DNA of 64,000 nt from Nocardioides okcheonensis (GTDB lineage Bacteria; Actinomycetota; Actinomycetes; Propionibacteriales; Nocardioidaceae), in contig NZ_CP087710.1 of NCBI RefSeq assembly GCF_020991065.1, positions 2,666,001-2,730,000 on the forward strand. Direction: 5' to 3'. The notes under the pieces are model-generated. The model saw nothing but the letters and a program-made list of their open reading frames with translations, did not search any database and was not told the origin of the DNA. Positions 44,765 to 59,303 of this stretch are shown piece after piece. The number at the start of each line of letters is the position of its first letter. Position 1 is the stretch's first letter. The position numbers and the translations under genes were made by a program.

Positions 44765-45217
44765 GCCCCCACCCGACGCACCCGCACCACGACCACCGTC
44801 ACGGCCGCCCGACGCACCCGCGTCGCGGCGGCCGCTGTCGTGTGGAGAAGTTGTGATTCGGTCCCGCCGTTCCTCCCCACCCCCTGTGGACACCTCGGGA
44901 CGAACTACACGGATCCCGGTCCCGTCCACACCCGGTGCCATGGGCGGCCGAGGTCGTACACACCCGTCGTCAACAGGGTCGTGGCCCGCTGACCAGCGCA
45001 AACCCCGCTCATCCACAGTTTCCACGGACCCTACGACGACTGTGAACCTCAAGACTGGCCAGATCTCCCACCAACACCGAACGGCCCCTCCTCTGGGGAG
45101 AACCCTGCCGGTCGGCTCGGTGCGCGTGGCAGGATGCACTTCCCACGCGCATGCGCGTCGCCCGACCGCGCCTGCCGGTCGAACCGTCGCTCACCCACCT
45201 CTCCCGAGGAGACCCTT
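44765..45217. other. dnaA-dnaN intergenic region, expected oriC
   Basis: This 453-bp gap is where oriC lies in related actinobacteria. I see only one-mismatch DnaA boxes: 44841-44849 (TGTGGAGAA), 44885-44893 (TGTGGACAC) and 45009-45017 (TCATCCACA), plus weaker ones near 44933. The dnaN ribosome site GAGGAGA is at its right end. No gene is seen. The local sequence is less GC-rich than the flanking genes. Confidence 0.65.
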
Positions 45218-46354
45218 GTGAAGTTCCGCGTCGAACGAGACGTCTTCGCCGACGCCGTCGCCTGGGCTGCCCGCAGCCTGCCGGTCCGCCCCAGCTCCCC
45301 GGTCCTCGCCGGCCTGCTGATCGAGGCCAGCGACGCGGGCCTGGTGCTGTCGACCTTCGACTACGAGACCTCCGCCCGCGCGACGCTCACCGCGGAGGTC
45401 AACGACGAGGGCCGCGCCCTGGTGAGCGGCCGCCTCCTCGCCGACATCTGCCGCAGCCTCCCCGCGAAGCCGGTCGAGCTCACGCTCGAGGGTCCGCGGG
45501 TCTCGCTCACCTGCGGCTCCGCGCGCTTCAGCCTGCAGACGATGCCGGTGTCGGACTACCCGACGCTGCCCGAGATGCCCTCGGCCACGGGCACGGTCTC
45601 CAGCGCCGACTTCGCGCACGCCGTGTCCCAGGCCGTCACCGCGGCCGGCCGCGACGACATGCTGCCGGTCCTGACCGGTGTCCGGATCGAGATCGACGGC
45701 TCCACGATGGCGCTCCTGGCCACCGACCGCTTCCGGCTCTCGCACCGCGAGCTGACCTGGAACCCGCAGTCGCCCGACGAGTCCGTCGCCGCGCTCGTGC
45801 CCGCCAAGGTGCTCGGCGACACCGCCAAGTCCCTCACCTCGGGCGTCGAGGTCACCATCGCGCTCAGCGCCAGCGGTGCCGGCGAGGGCCTGATCGGCTT
45901 CGAGGGCACCGGGCTCGGTGGCGTACGCAGCACCACGACCCGCCTCCTCGACGGCGAGTTCCCCAAGGTCCGCTCGCTGTTCCCCGCCGAGCACCTCACC
46001 GTCGCCAAGGTCAACAAGGCCGAGCTGATCGAGACCGTCAAGCGCGTCGCGCTCGTCGCCGAGCGCAACACCGCCGTCCAGCTCAAGTTCGCCGACCACC
46101 AGATCGTCCTCGACGCCGGGTCCGGCGACGAGGCGATGGCGACCGAGGCGGTCGACGCCGAGATCACCGGCGACGACCTCACCACCGGCTTCAACCCGCA
46201 GTTCCTGCTCGACGGCCTGACCGCCATCGACGGGGAGTTCGTCGACCTGTCCTTCACCCAGGCGACGAAGCCGGTCGTCATCTCCGGCACCGACGCCGAC
46301 GACGACACCAGCTCGTTCCGCTACCTGCTGATGCCGCGCCGGCTGCTGTCCTGA
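45218..46354 (+). CDS. dnaN: DNA polymerase III sliding clamp (beta subunit)
   Basis: A 378-residue clamp protein made of three similar domains (about 1-118, 128-245, 250-378) that dimerises into a ring round DNA. Recognisable parts are KFRVERDVFADAVAWAARSLP at the start, LATDRFRLSHREL in the middle and YLLMPRRL at the C-terminal end, which forms the partner-binding pocket. Length is normal. GTG 45218 follows GAGGAGA. Confidence 0.97.
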   Translation: MKFRVERDVFADAVAWAARSLPVRPSSPVLAGLLIEASDAGLVLSTFDYETSARATLTAEVNDEGRALVSGRLLADICRSLPAKPVELTLEGPRVSLTCGSARFSLQTMPVSDYPTLPEMPSATGTVSSADFAHAVSQAVTAAGRDDMLPVLTGVRIEIDGSTMALLATDRFRLSHRELTWNPQSPDESVAALVPAKVLGDTAKSLTSGVEVTIALSASGAGEGLIGFEGTGLGGVRSTTTRLLDGEFPKVRSLFPAEHLTVAKVNKAELIETVKRVALVAERNTAVQLKFADHQIVLDAGSGDEAMATEAVDAEITGDDLTTGFNPQFLLDGLTAIDGEFVDLSFTQATKPVVISGTDADDDTSSFRYLLMPRRLLS

Positions 46355-46418
46355 CACGCTGCCCCGCCAGGGCCGGCCGGCACCCCCGAGCACCGGTGCC
46401 GCGACGTGAGCGGCACGG

Positions 46419-46425
46419 CTAGGCT
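46419..46425 (+). promoter_or_regulatory. -10 box TAGGCT, leaderless start of gnd
   Basis: TAGGCT at 46420-46425 is 6 nt before ATG 46432. Confidence 0.65.
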
Positions 46426-46431
46426 CCCGGT

Positions 46432-47406
46432 ATGGACATCGGACTGATCGGTCTCGGCAAGATGGGCGGCAACATGCGCGAGCGCATGCGCCGCGCGGGC
46501 GTCACGGTCGTCGGCTACGACCGCAACCCCGACGTCAGCGACGTCGGCTCCCTCGCCGAGCTGGTCGACGCGCTCCCGAGCCCGAAGGTCGTGTGGGTGA
46601 TGGTCCCCGCCGGCGACGCGACCCGCGCCACCGTCCAGGAGCTCGGCGAGCTCCTCGGTGAGGGCGACGTCGTGGTCGACGGCGGCAACTCGCGCTGGAC
46701 CGACGACATCGCCAACGCCGAGCTGCTCGCGAAGAAGAAGATCGGCTACGTCGACTGCGGCGTCTCCGGCGGCGTCTGGGGCCTGGAGAACGGCTACGCG
46801 CTGATGTACGGCGGCGACGCCGACGACATCGCCAAGGTGCAGCCCGCGTTCGACGCGCTCAAGCCCGAGGGCGACTTCGGCGCCGTCCACGCCGGCAAGG
46901 TGGGCGCCGGGCACTTCTCCAAGATGGTCCACAACGGCATCGAGTACGCGATCATGCAGGCCTACGCCGAGGGCTGGGAGCTGCTCGACAAGGCCGAGCT
47001 CACCGACAACGTGACCGAGGTCTTCCGCTCGTGGCGCGAGGGCACGGTCATCCGGTCCTGGCTGCTCGACCTCATGGTCAACGCCCTCGACGAGGACCCC
47101 GGGCTGAGCAGGATCGCCGGCTACGCGGCCGACTCGGGCGAGGGACGCTGGACCGTCGAGGCCGGCATCGAGCACGGCGTCGCGACCCCCGCGATCACCG
47201 CCGCGCTCTACGCCCGGTTCGTCTCCCAGCAGGACGACTCGCCGACGATGAAGGCCGTCGCCGCGATGCGCAACCAGTTCGGCGGGCACGCGGTGCGGTC
47301 GTCGGCCCCCAAGGGCGGCGACGCCGAGGGCTCGGCCGGTGCCCAGCAGTCGGAGACCTCGAGGAAGGCCGGCGCGGGCGACGGCGCGGAGCCCGGCGAG
47401 AGCTAA
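46432..47406 (+). CDS. gnd: 6-phosphogluconate dehydrogenase, decarboxylating (short type)
   Basis: A 324-residue enzyme of the short Gnd type (about 300 residues, against 470 for the E. coli form). It oxidises 6-phosphogluconate to ribulose 5-phosphate and CO2. The nucleotide-binding motif is IGLIGLGKMGGNM, and substrate residues lie in DCGVSGGVWGLENG and GHFSKMVHNGIEY (catalytic Lys). The last 35 residues (after GGHAVRSS) are a disordered Gly/Ala/Glu tail. It lies between dnaN and recF, as in several actinobacteria, and abuts recF with no gap. Confidence 0.94.
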   Translation: MDIGLIGLGKMGGNMRERMRRAGVTVVGYDRNPDVSDVGSLAELVDALPSPKVVWVMVPAGDATRATVQELGELLGEGDVVVDGGNSRWTDDIANAELLAKKKIGYVDCGVSGGVWGLENGYALMYGGDADDIAKVQPAFDALKPEGDFGAVHAGKVGAGHFSKMVHNGIEYAIMQAYAEGWELLDKAELTDNVTEVFRSWREGTVIRSWLLDLMVNALDEDPGLSRIAGYAADSGEGRWTVEAGIEHGVATPAITAALYARFVSQQDDSPTMKAVAAMRNQFGGHAVRSSAPKGGDAEGSAGAQQSETSRKAGAGDGAEPGES

Positions 47407-48609
47407 GTGCACGTCGCCCACCTCTCCCTGCACGACTTCCGCTCGTACGCCGACCTCGACGTCGCGCTGGAGCCGGGGGCGACGGCGTTCATCGGACGCA
47501 ACGGCCAGGGCAAGACCAACCTCGTCGAGGCGATCGACTACCTCTCCCGGCTCTCCTCGCACCGGGTCGCCACGGACACCCCGCTGGTCCGCGCCGGCGC
47601 GGACCAGGCGATCGTGCGGGCGTCCGTGGTCAAGGAGGGGCGCACCGCGCTGCTGGAGGTCGAGCTCAACCCCGGACGTGCCAACCGCGCCCGGATCAAC
47701 CGGTCCCCCCTCCCCCGGCCGCGGGAGCTGATCGGCCTGGTCCGGACGGTGGTCTTCGCCCCCGACGACCTCACGCTGGTCAAGGGCGACCCGTCCGACC
47801 GGCGCAAGCTCCTCGACGACCTGCTGGTGCTGCGCACGCCCCGCCTCGCCGGGGTGCGCAGCGACTACGACCGGGTCCTCAAGCAGCGCAACAGCCTGCT
47901 GAAGACCGCGGGCCTGGCCCGCGGCGGGTCGCGCGACGCGGCGCTGGCCACCCTCGAGATCTGGGACGAGAACCTGGCGCGGGTCGGCGCGGAGCTGCTC
48001 GGCGCCCGCCTGGCGCTGGTCGAGGAGCTGCGCCCCTACCTCGGCAAGGCCTACGAGGCCGTGGCCCGCGGCGCGAGCCGCGACGACGCCGACCTGGAGT
48101 ACCGCGCGAGCATCGAGGTCCCCTCGGTGACCGGCGATGCGGTGGTCGAGGCGGAGGCTCCCGAGCGCCCTGACGAAGGCTCGCGGCCTCCCCTGGAGCA
48201 GGCGCTGCTCGACGCCATCGCCGCGCGCCGCAAGGACGAGCTCGACCGCGGCATCTCCCTGGTCGGCCCGCACCGCGACGAGCTGCTGCTGACCCTCGGC
48301 ACGGGACCCGATCCCGGGGACCTGCGCCTGCCGGTCAAGGGCTACGCCTCGCACGGCGAGTCCTGGTCGTTTGCGCTCGCGCTGCGGCTGGCCTCCTACG
48401 ACCTGCTCCGCGCCGACGGCGACGACCCGATCCTGGTGCTCGACGACGTCTTCGCCGAGCTCGACACCGAGCGGCGCAGCCAGCTCGCCCAGCTGGTCGC
48501 CGGCGCCGAGCAGGTGCTGGTCACCGCCGCGGTGGCCGCCGACGTCCCCGAGGCGCTGCGCGGCACCCGGTTCCGGGTCGCCGACGGGCAGGTCACCCGT
48601 GACGACTGA
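47407..48609 (+). CDS. recF: Recombination protein RecF
   Basis: A 400-residue SMC-like ATPase that helps load RecA at gapped DNA. Walker A is IGRNGQGKT (30-37), the signature-like region [21 protein letters not shown] is near residue 315, and Walker B is [12 protein letters not shown]. Residues 130-260 form the helical arm. GTG 47407 follows the gnd stop directly. The 3' end overlaps dciA by 11 nt. Confidence 0.96.
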   Translation: MHVAHLSLHDFRSYADLDVALEPGATAFIGRNGQGKTNLVEAIDYLSRLSSHRVATDTPLVRAGADQAIVRASVVKEGRTALLEVELNPGRANRARINRSPLPRPRELIGLVRTVVFAPDDLTLVKGDPSDRRKLLDDLLVLRTPRLAGVRSDYDRVLKQRNSLLKTAGLARGGSRDAALATLEIWDENLARVGAELLGARLALVEELRPYLGKAYEAVARGASRDDADLEYRASIEVPSVTGDAVVEAEAPERPDEGSRPPLEQALLDAIAARRKDELDRGISLVGPHRDELLLTLGTGPDPGDLRLPVKGYASHGESWSFALALRLASYDLLRADGDDPILVLDDVFAELDTERRSQLAQLVAGAEQVLVTAAVAADVPEALRGTRFRVADGQVTRDD

Positions 48610-49168
48610 GGACGGGCCGGACGAGGGGTCCGGGACGCCGGAGGTGCCGGAGACGCCGGAGACCGCGGTGCCCGAGCACCAGCCCGACGGGCTCGACCTC
48701 GCCCGGGCCGCCGCCGCGCGCCGCGGCCAGCCCCGGCACGCCCCCGGCGCGGCGGCGCGGCCCGGCGCGGCGGCGTACGCCCGGCAAGGCGACCGGGGCG
48801 CGTCCGACGACCGCGACCCGCAGCTGCTCGAGCAGGCGATGGGTCGCCTGATCGCCAGCCACGGCTGGGAGGTCGACCTGCGGGTGCAGGGCGTCTTCGG
48901 CCGCTGGGCCGAGCTGGTGGGCGAGGAGGTCGCGGCCCACTGCACCCCGGAGTCCTTCGACGACGGCCGGCTGGTCGTCCGCACCGACTCGACGGCCTGG
49001 GCGACCCAGCTCAAGCTGCTCGCGCCGACCGTCGTGCGCCGGCTCAACGAGGACCTCGGGCACGGGACGGTCACCCTCATCGAGGTGCTCGGCCCGCACC
49101 TGCCGACCTGGACCAAGGGCCGGCTCTCGAGCCGCGACGGCCGCGGCCCGCGCGACACCTACGGCTGA
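48599..49168 (+). CDS. dciA: DciA family protein (DUF721)
   Basis: A 189-residue protein of the DUF721 family at the recF-gyrB position (Rv0004 in M. tuberculosis). The conserved domain (about 95-175) has LASHGW-like [31 protein letters not shown], given by its Trp and Gly residues, and [18 protein letters not shown] long acidic Pro-rich head precedes it. DciA helps load replicative helicase DnaB in bacteria lacking DnaC. GTG 48599 overlaps recF. Confidence 0.9.
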   Translation: MTTEDGPDEGSGTPEVPETPETAVPEHQPDGLDLARAAAARRGQPRHAPGAAARPGAAAYARQGDRGASDDRDPQLLEQAMGRLIASHGWEVDLRVQGVFGRWAELVGEEVAAHCTPESFDDGRLVVRTDSTAWATQLKLLAPTVVRRLNEDLGHGTVTLIEVLGPHLPTWTKGRLSSRDGRGPRDTYG

Positions 49169-49280
49169 GGGCGCCGCGCCGACGCGAGGCTAGATCTGCC
49201 GATCTGCGGGCCTCGCGGTGGTGGGGGGCCCCACCAACCCCCCTGTTCGGCCGCGAGACGCGGCCCTGTGGGCCCCCTGA

Positions 49281-51665
<2,385 letters not shown>

Positions 51666-51726
51666 GCCGCTAGTCGCCTCTACGACCAGCCCTAGACATC
51701 GTTAGAACGCTTCAGAGAGACGAATC

Positions 51727-54417
<2,691 letters not shown>

Positions 54418-54420
54418 TCC

Positions 54421-54963
54421 ATGTCGGACCGCACCGCGACTCCGCGTCGTCCGTCGGACAGTGAGCCTGCCCGCCGCTCGTTCGCCGGGAAGCTCCAGGA
54501 CACCCTGGCCGGCGCGGCCGAGGAGCACCGGGCCAACGCCGCGCCCGCGAAGAAGGGCCGGCGCTCGGGCTCGGGTCCCTCGCGCCAGCCTCGCCGGGCC
54601 CGGCTCCGGCTGACCCGCGTCGACCCGTGGTCGGTCATGAAGACCTCGTTCCTGCTGTCGGTCGCGTTCGGCGTGGTGACGTTCGTCGCGATCTTCATGG
54701 TGTGGTCGGTGCTGGGCGCTGCCGGCGTCTGGGACTCGATCAACTCCGCGGTCGCGAGCATCGTCGAGGGCGACAGCGGCAACTCGACCTTCGACGTCAC
54801 CGACTACGTCGGCATGTCGCGGGTCCTGGGCTTCACGCTGCTGGTCGCGGTGCTCGACGTGGTGCTGCTGACGGCGATCGCCACGCTGACCGCGTTCCTC
54901 TACAACCTCGCGGCCGCGCTGCTCGGCGGCATCGAGGTCACCCTCGCGGAGGACGAGCGCTGA
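54421..54963 (+). CDS. DUF3566 domain membrane protein
   Basis: A 180-residue protein. The N-terminal 65 residues are basic and Pro/Ser-rich; the conserved domain (about 62-175) has RVDPWSVMKTSFLLSVAFG, one helix (about 72-98), an extracellular loop of about 45 residues and a second helix region (about 134-170). The family sits next to gyrA in actinobacteria (Rv0007 position). Its function is unknown; mycobacterial relatives have been tied to the cell envelope. Probably co-transcribed with gyrA. Confidence 0.88.
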   Translation: MSDRTATPRRPSDSEPARRSFAGKLQDTLAGAAEEHRANAAPAKKGRRSGSGPSRQPRRARLRLTRVDPWSVMKTSFLLSVAFGVVTFVAIFMVWSVLGAAGVWDSINSAVASIVEGDSGNSTFDVTDYVGMSRVLGFTLLVAVLDVVLLTAIATLTAFLYNLAAALLGGIEVTLAEDER

Positions 54964-55028
54964 TCCCCGATTGGCACCGCCCGACCGAGGTCGGGTAACC
55001 TCTGGCGTCGCCGCACTGCGGCGGATGC

Positions 55029-55102
55029 GGGCCTATAGCTCAGACGGTTAGAGCGCTTCCCTGATAAGGAAGAGGTCACAGGTTCAAGTCCTGTTAGGCC
55101 CA
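55029..55102 (+). tRNA. ileT: tRNA-Ile (anticodon GAT)
   Basis: A 74-nt cloverleaf: acceptor GGGCCTA/TAGGCCC, D-arm AGCTCAGACGGTTAGAGC, anticodon arm CTTCCCTGATAAGGAAG with GAT, and TCPsiC arm ACAGGTTCAAGTCCTGT. Discriminator A. CCA is not encoded (CCG follows). It lies after gyrA-DUF3566, as in other actinobacteria. Confidence 0.98.
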
Positions 55103-55142
55103 CCGCACACCCCTCGACGTCCTCGACGCAAGGAGAGAGTCC

Positions 55143-55268
55143 GTGAAGAAGCTCCTGCTGGTCGTCATCGCCGCCGCCGGCGCGGCGTTCGCGAAGCGCA
55201 AGATGGACGAGGGCAAGTCCGAGCAGGCCCTCTGGGCCGAGGCCACCGACACCGTCGAGCGGGCCTGA
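55143..55268 (+). CDS. DLW-39 family small membrane protein
   Basis: A 41-residue protein, too short for most gene callers. It has a hydrophobic N-terminal helix ([16 protein letters not shown]) and a hydrophilic tail with [13 protein letters not shown]. This matches the actinobacterial DLW-39 family, named for an almost invariant Asp-Leu-Trp, here Ala-Leu-Trp. The family lies between tRNA-Ile and tRNA-Ala genes near gyrA. Its function is unknown. GTG 55143 follows a clear AAGGAGAG site. Confidence 0.85.
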   Translation: MKKLLLVVIAAAGAAFAKRKMDEGKSEQALWAEATDTVERA

Positions 55269-55289
55269 GCCTTCCACGCTTCACCACCA

Positions 55290-55362
55290 GGGGCCTTGGC
55301 GCAATTGGTAGCGCACCTGCTTTGCAAGCAGGGGGTTAGGGGTTCGAGTCCCCTAGGCTCCA
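55290..55362 (+). tRNA. alaT: tRNA-Ala (anticodon TGC)
   Basis: A 73-nt cloverleaf: acceptor GGGGCCT/AGGCTCC with one G-U pair, D-arm GCGCAATTGGTAGCGC, anticodon arm CCTGCTTTGCAAGCAGG with TGC, and TCPsiC arm AGGGGTTCGAGTCCCCT. Discriminator A at 55362; CCA is encoded at 55363-55365. Confidence 0.98.
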
Positions 55363-55449
55363 CCAGCTCTCCTCCCGCTCCGGTGTGATCTCGCGCCCAT
55401 CCCTCGGGAATCGCGCAGCACCCGGCACGTCGAGCCCCACACTGGTCCC

Positions 55450-56121
55450 GTGCTGGGCATCACCGACCTCCCGACCTACCTCGTCGGCCTGGTCCTGATC
55501 GTCCTGCTGCCCGGGCCGAACTCGCTCTACGTCCTCTCCGTCGCCGCGCGACGCGGGGTGCGCAGCGGGTACGCCGCGGCGGCGGGCGTGTGGACGGGCG
55601 ACGCGGTGCTGATGACGTTGTCCGCGGCCGGCGTCGCCTCGCTGCTGCAGGCCAACCCGACCGCGTTCGGCGTGGTGAAGTGGGTGGGCGCGTCCTACCT
55701 GCTGTGGCTGGCGGTCGGCATGCTGCGCGCGGCGTGGGGCATGTGGCGCTCGCGGCGCAGCGTGGGCGACCAGCTCGCCGACGCCACCGCGGAGGCCGGC
55801 GTCGAGGCGCGGGCGCGCGGCGAGCGGCCGTACCGCCGGGCGCTGCTCATCAGCCTGCTCAACCCCAAGGCGATCCTGTTCTTCGTCGCCTTCTTCGTGC
55901 AGTTCGTCGACCCCGCCTACCCGCGTCCCGTGGTGTCGTTCCTCGTGCTCGGCACCCTCGCGACGCTCGCCAGCGCGGCGTACCTCAGCGTGCTCATCGT
56001 CAGCGGCACCCACCTCGCGGAGGCGTTCCGTCGGCGCAGGGCGCTCTCTGCGGGCGCGACGTCCGCGGTGGGCGCGGTGTTCGTCGGGTTCGCGGTCAAG
56101 CTCGCGCTCGCCTCGGCCTGA
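55450..56121 (+). CDS. LysE family amino acid exporter (LeuE-like)
   Basis: A 223-residue membrane protein with six hydrophobic helices. It has the LysE/RhtB signature LIVLLPGPNSLYVLSVAARRG in helix 1 and RALLISLLNPKAILFFVAFFVQFVDP in the middle. These proteins export amino acids; the LPGPNSLYVLS form resembles leucine exporter LeuE, but the substrate is not certain. The loop at about 100-140 is acidic and Arg-rich. GTG 55450 has no clear ribosome site. Confidence 0.88.
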   Translation: MLGITDLPTYLVGLVLIVLLPGPNSLYVLSVAARRGVRSGYAAAAGVWTGDAVLMTLSAAGVASLLQANPTAFGVVKWVGASYLLWLAVGMLRAAWGMWRSRRSVGDQLADATAEAGVEARARGERPYRRALLISLLNPKAILFFVAFFVQFVDPAYPRPVVSFLVLGTLATLASAAYLSVLIVSGTHLAEAFRRRRALSAGATSAVGAVFVGFAVKLALASA

Positions 56122-56230
56122 GCCCGGCTCGGACGTCCTCGGGCCATCGGGGTCGCGGCGGTCACACGCGCGGGCCCCGTCGGCCCGGCCGCTGGAGTCG
56201 CGTGACCGGGCGGCTGGGACAATCGAGGTC

Positions 56231-57004
56231 GTGACCTCCACCCGCCGGCCGCCGCTGCTCACCGACCTCGGTGCCGCGGTGCTGGCACTGGTCCTCGTGG
56301 CGCTCGCCGGTCGCCTCGGCCTGTGGCAGTACGACGCCTGGCAGGCGCACCGCGTCAACGAGGCGCGCGACCTCACCGAGCTCGCGCCGGTGCCGCTCGA
56401 CGACGTGATGGGCAACGACGACCCGTTCCCCGCGCCCGACGTGGGGCGGCCCGTCGACGTGTCGGGCGACTGGCTCGACGGCGGCTTCTGGGTCGCCGAC
56501 CGGGCCTTCGACGGCCGCGACGGCTTCTGGGCGGTGAACCCGCTGCAGGTCGGCGACGAGGCGATCCTGGTGGTCCGCGGCTGGGCGCCCGAGCCGGACG
56601 CGGGGCTGCTCGCCGTGGACGGGTCGGCGGACCTCACCGGCTGGCTGCAGCCGCCCGACGGGAGCCTCGCCGTCGACGACGACCCCACCGACGACGTCTT
56701 CCCGGAGATCCGGGTCGCCGACGCCGTCCAGCGCGTCGACGTCGACCTCTACTCCGCCTTCGTCGTCGACCAGGAGCCCGGCCCCGGCCTCGAGGTCGCC
56801 GAGCTCGCGTCGCTGCCCGACCCCGGCACCTTCACCGGCGTGCGCAACCTGCTCTACGCCTTCGAGTGGTGGATCTTCGGCGCGTTCGCGGCCTTCATCT
56901 GGTGGCGCTGGCGACGCGACGCCACGACCGCGGAGGAGACCCCGGTCACGGGGACGGACGCTCCCACCGACCGTGAGCGGATCGACCAACCGGTCGACGG
57001 ATAG
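56231..57004 (+). CDS. SURF1 family cytochrome oxidase assembly protein
   Basis: A 257-residue membrane protein with the SURF1 layout: one helix near the N-terminus (about 12-35), an extracellular domain, and a second helix near the C-terminus (about 212-232) with YAFEWWIFGAFAAFIWWRW. The conserved RLGLWQYDAWQAHR replaces the usual LGxWQxxR box. SURF1 helps fit heme a into aa3-type cytochrome oxidase. GTG 56231 is 7 nt after GACAAT, a possible leaderless start. The next gene starts 10 bp later. Confidence 0.88.
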   Translation: MTSTRRPPLLTDLGAAVLALVLVALAGRLGLWQYDAWQAHRVNEARDLTELAPVPLDDVMGNDDPFPAPDVGRPVDVSGDWLDGGFWVADRAFDGRDGFWAVNPLQVGDEAILVVRGWAPEPDAGLLAVDGSADLTGWLQPPDGSLAVDDDPTDDVFPEIRVADAVQRVDVDLYSAFVVDQEPGPGLEVAELASLPDPGTFTGVRNLLYAFEWWIFGAFAAFIWWRWRRDATTAEETPVTGTDAPTDRERIDQPVDG

Positions 57005-57007
57005 GTT
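57002..57007 (+). promoter_or_regulatory. -10 box TAGGTT, leaderless start of DUF3817 gene
   Basis: TAGGTT is 7 nt before GTG 57015, overlapping the end of the SURF1 gene. Confidence 0.6.
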
Positions 57008-57014
57008 GGCGGCC

Positions 57015-57395
57015 GTGCAACGCAACCTCACCGCGTACCGCGTCATGGCCACCATCGTCGGTGTGCTGCTCGTGGTCCTCTGCCTGATCGGCGTCCCGCT
57101 CGCGAACTTCGACGGCTCCTCGATGTGGGGCTTCTTCGACAGCACGCCGTCGTGGGTGACGCCCGGCTCGGACGTCCAGGAGGCCGGCGAGCTGATCACG
57201 ACCTACCTCGGCGTGGCGCACGGCTGGCTCTACATGATCTTCCTGTTCAGCGCCTTCATGCTCTCGCGCCGCGCGCGCTGGGGCCTGCCGTTCACGCTGG
57301 TCACGCTGGTGTGCGGCACCGTCCCGGTGCTGTCGTTCTGGGCCGAGCACCGGGCCACCCGTCGGGTGCGCGCCGAGCACCCCGAGCTCTCCTGA
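57015..57395 (+). CDS. DUF3817 domain membrane protein
   Basis: A 126-residue protein with three hydrophobic helices (about 8-28, 60-82, 90-108). The family traits LTAYRVMATIVGVLLVVLCL and AHGWLYMIFLFSAFMLSRR are clear. It is common beside SURF1-like genes in actinobacteria and has no known function; the pairing hints at respiration or heme use, which is inference. The GTG start is fixed by the -10 box. The array of palindromes starts 31 bp after the stop. Confidence 0.85.
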   Translation: MQRNLTAYRVMATIVGVLLVVLCLIGVPLANFDGSSMWGFFDSTPSWVTPGSDVQEAGELITTYLGVAHGWLYMIFLFSAFMLSRRARWGLPFTLVTLVCGTVPVLSFWAEHRATRRVRAEHPELS

Positions 57396-57426
57396 GCCGC
57401 CGCGCGTACAGCCCGCCCCGTCGCCT

Positions 57427-57780
57427 AGCGGTGCGTGAGCCACCTTTCGTACGCGGAGAATGTGGGTGGGACACCTCTCGCGGGTGTGTCGACCCCGGAC
57501 ACGCCACGAGCGGTGCCCCAGCCACAGTCCGTACGCACGGAGTGTGGGTGGGCCACCGCTGGGCCGCGCGTCGCTCGCGGATACGCCGGGAGCGGTGCGC
57601 CAGCCACGTTCCGTACGCGCGGAAAGTGGGTGGGACACCGCCAGCGGTGCGTGAGGGGGCTTCTCGAGCACCGGAATCCCCCTCACGCACCGCTCATGGG
57701 CGGGTCGGCCCCGGACACGACACCGGGCGGTGCGTGAAGGGGGTTTTCCGCTCGGGGAATCCTCCTCACGCACCGCCCGG
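57427..57780. repeat. Tandem array of five palindromic units, 82-bp period
   Basis: Units start at about 57427, 57509, 57591, 57643 and 57726 (steps 82, 82, 52, 83), each opening with (A)GCGGTGCG or a variant. Units 1-3 share GTACGC in the loop and GTGGGTGGG in the right arm. Unit 4 has perfect 17-bp arms AGCGGTGCGTGAGGGGG / CCCCCTCACGCACCGCT (57643-57659, 57678-57694). Unit 5 has 15-bp arms (57723-57737, 57766-57780). It fills the gap between two converging genes; 57396-57797 holds no gene. Confidence 0.88.
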
Positions 57781-57797
57781 GTGGCGTGAAGTCGGGG

Positions 57798-58634
57798 TCA
57801 GTCCTTCTTCGGGACGTCGTCGACGTCGATGACCTCGGCCGGGTCGTCGGGCGTGGTGGCGGGGTGCGCCTCCTCGACCGAGTCGCTGATCGCCTCACCG
57901 GGGGCGCCGCCGCCGATGTCGTCGGAGGCGGGCGGGTCCTGGGTGACGACGTCGTCGGCGGTCGGCGCCTCGAGGAGCGGGTCCGTCAGCGGGTCGGGGG
58001 TCGCACCTGAGGCGGGGGCGGCCGGCGAGGCCGGGGTGGCGGGAGCGGCCGGCGACGCCGGCTTCGGCGGGGCGGGCGGCACGTAGGTCGACTGCCAGTT
58101 CGCGCCGTCGTCCTGCTTGCCCTTGAGCTTGCTGAAGATGAAACCGCCCAGGGCCAGCAGGCCGCCGAGCAGCAGGACCTTCTTGAGCTTGCCGCCCTTG
58201 GGCTCGGGCTCGATGCCGCGCAGCTCGTTGACCTTCGCGGCGGCGATCTCGCGGCTCGCGGCCGCCTTCTCCGCGGCGAGCGACGCACCCACGGACGCCT
58301 TGTCGGCGGCGGTGGCGCGGGCCTCGGCGAGCAGCGGCGCCGCCTTGTCGCGGGCCTCCGTGGCCTTCGCGGCCAGGACCGGGCCGGCCTTCTCGCGGGC
58401 CTCGGTCGCCTTGGCCGCGGCCACGGCAGCGCCGACGTGCGCGGTCTCCGTCGCCTTGTCGCGGGCGTCGGCGAGGATCGGGGCCGCCTTGTCGCGGGCG
58501 TCGGCGATCGCCGGCCCGGCCTTGTCCACGGCCTGCTCCCATGCGTGCTCCAGCTGGGGCAGCACGGTGTCCGAGAGCTGCTCGACGTAGTCCTGGGCAC
58601 GGTCCTTCAGGGACTTCTTGCGGCCGAAACGCAT
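57798..58634 (-). CDS. Helical-repeat (apolipoprotein-like) membrane-associated protein, unknown function
   Basis: A 278-residue protein. Residues 20-150 form a long amphipathic helical region with repeated ADARDKAAPIL / ATEAREKAGPVL / KATEARDKAAPLL segments of 11-20 residues, like apolipoprotein or late-embryogenesis repeats. One hydrophobic helix (about 158-172, KKVLLLGGLLALGGFIF) follows, then a Pro/Ala linker and an acidic C-terminal third. Proteins of this design (DUF5324-like) stand beside ppiA in other actinobacteria; the family name is tentative. ATG 58634 follows GGAGG. It is divergent from ppiA. Confidence 0.7.
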   Translation of the reverse strand: MRFGRKKSLKDRAQDYVEQLSDTVLPQLEHAWEQAVDKAGPAIADARDKAAPILADARDKATETAHVGAAVAAAKATEAREKAGPVLAAKATEARDKAAPLLAEARATAADKASVGASLAAEKAAASREIAAAKVNELRGIEPEPKGGKLKKVLLLGGLLALGGFIFSKLKGKQDDGANWQSTYVPPAPPKPASPAAPATPASPAAPASGATPDPLTDPLLEAPTADDVVTQDPPASDDIGGGAPGEAISDSVEEAHPATTPDDPAEVIDVDDVPKKD

Positions 58635-58778
58635 GCGGTGACCTCCTGTGATCAGTGTGGCTCCATCTCACCATGCCGCCCCTAGGGCCAACAGGCCCGT
58701 CCGGGTGAAGGACCGGCGGGTGGGTGGTGCGTGGGAGGATCGGGGCCGCAAGCACGACCCACACCGAGAGGCACATCC

Positions 58779-59291
<513 letters not shown>

Positions 59292-59303
59292 CCCACCCGC
59301 ACG

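Noticed and set aside
43061-45139. Long leftward frame opposite dnaA
   Set aside because: Antisense shadow of a conserved gene, with Asp/Val/Gly-rich composition typical of such frames.
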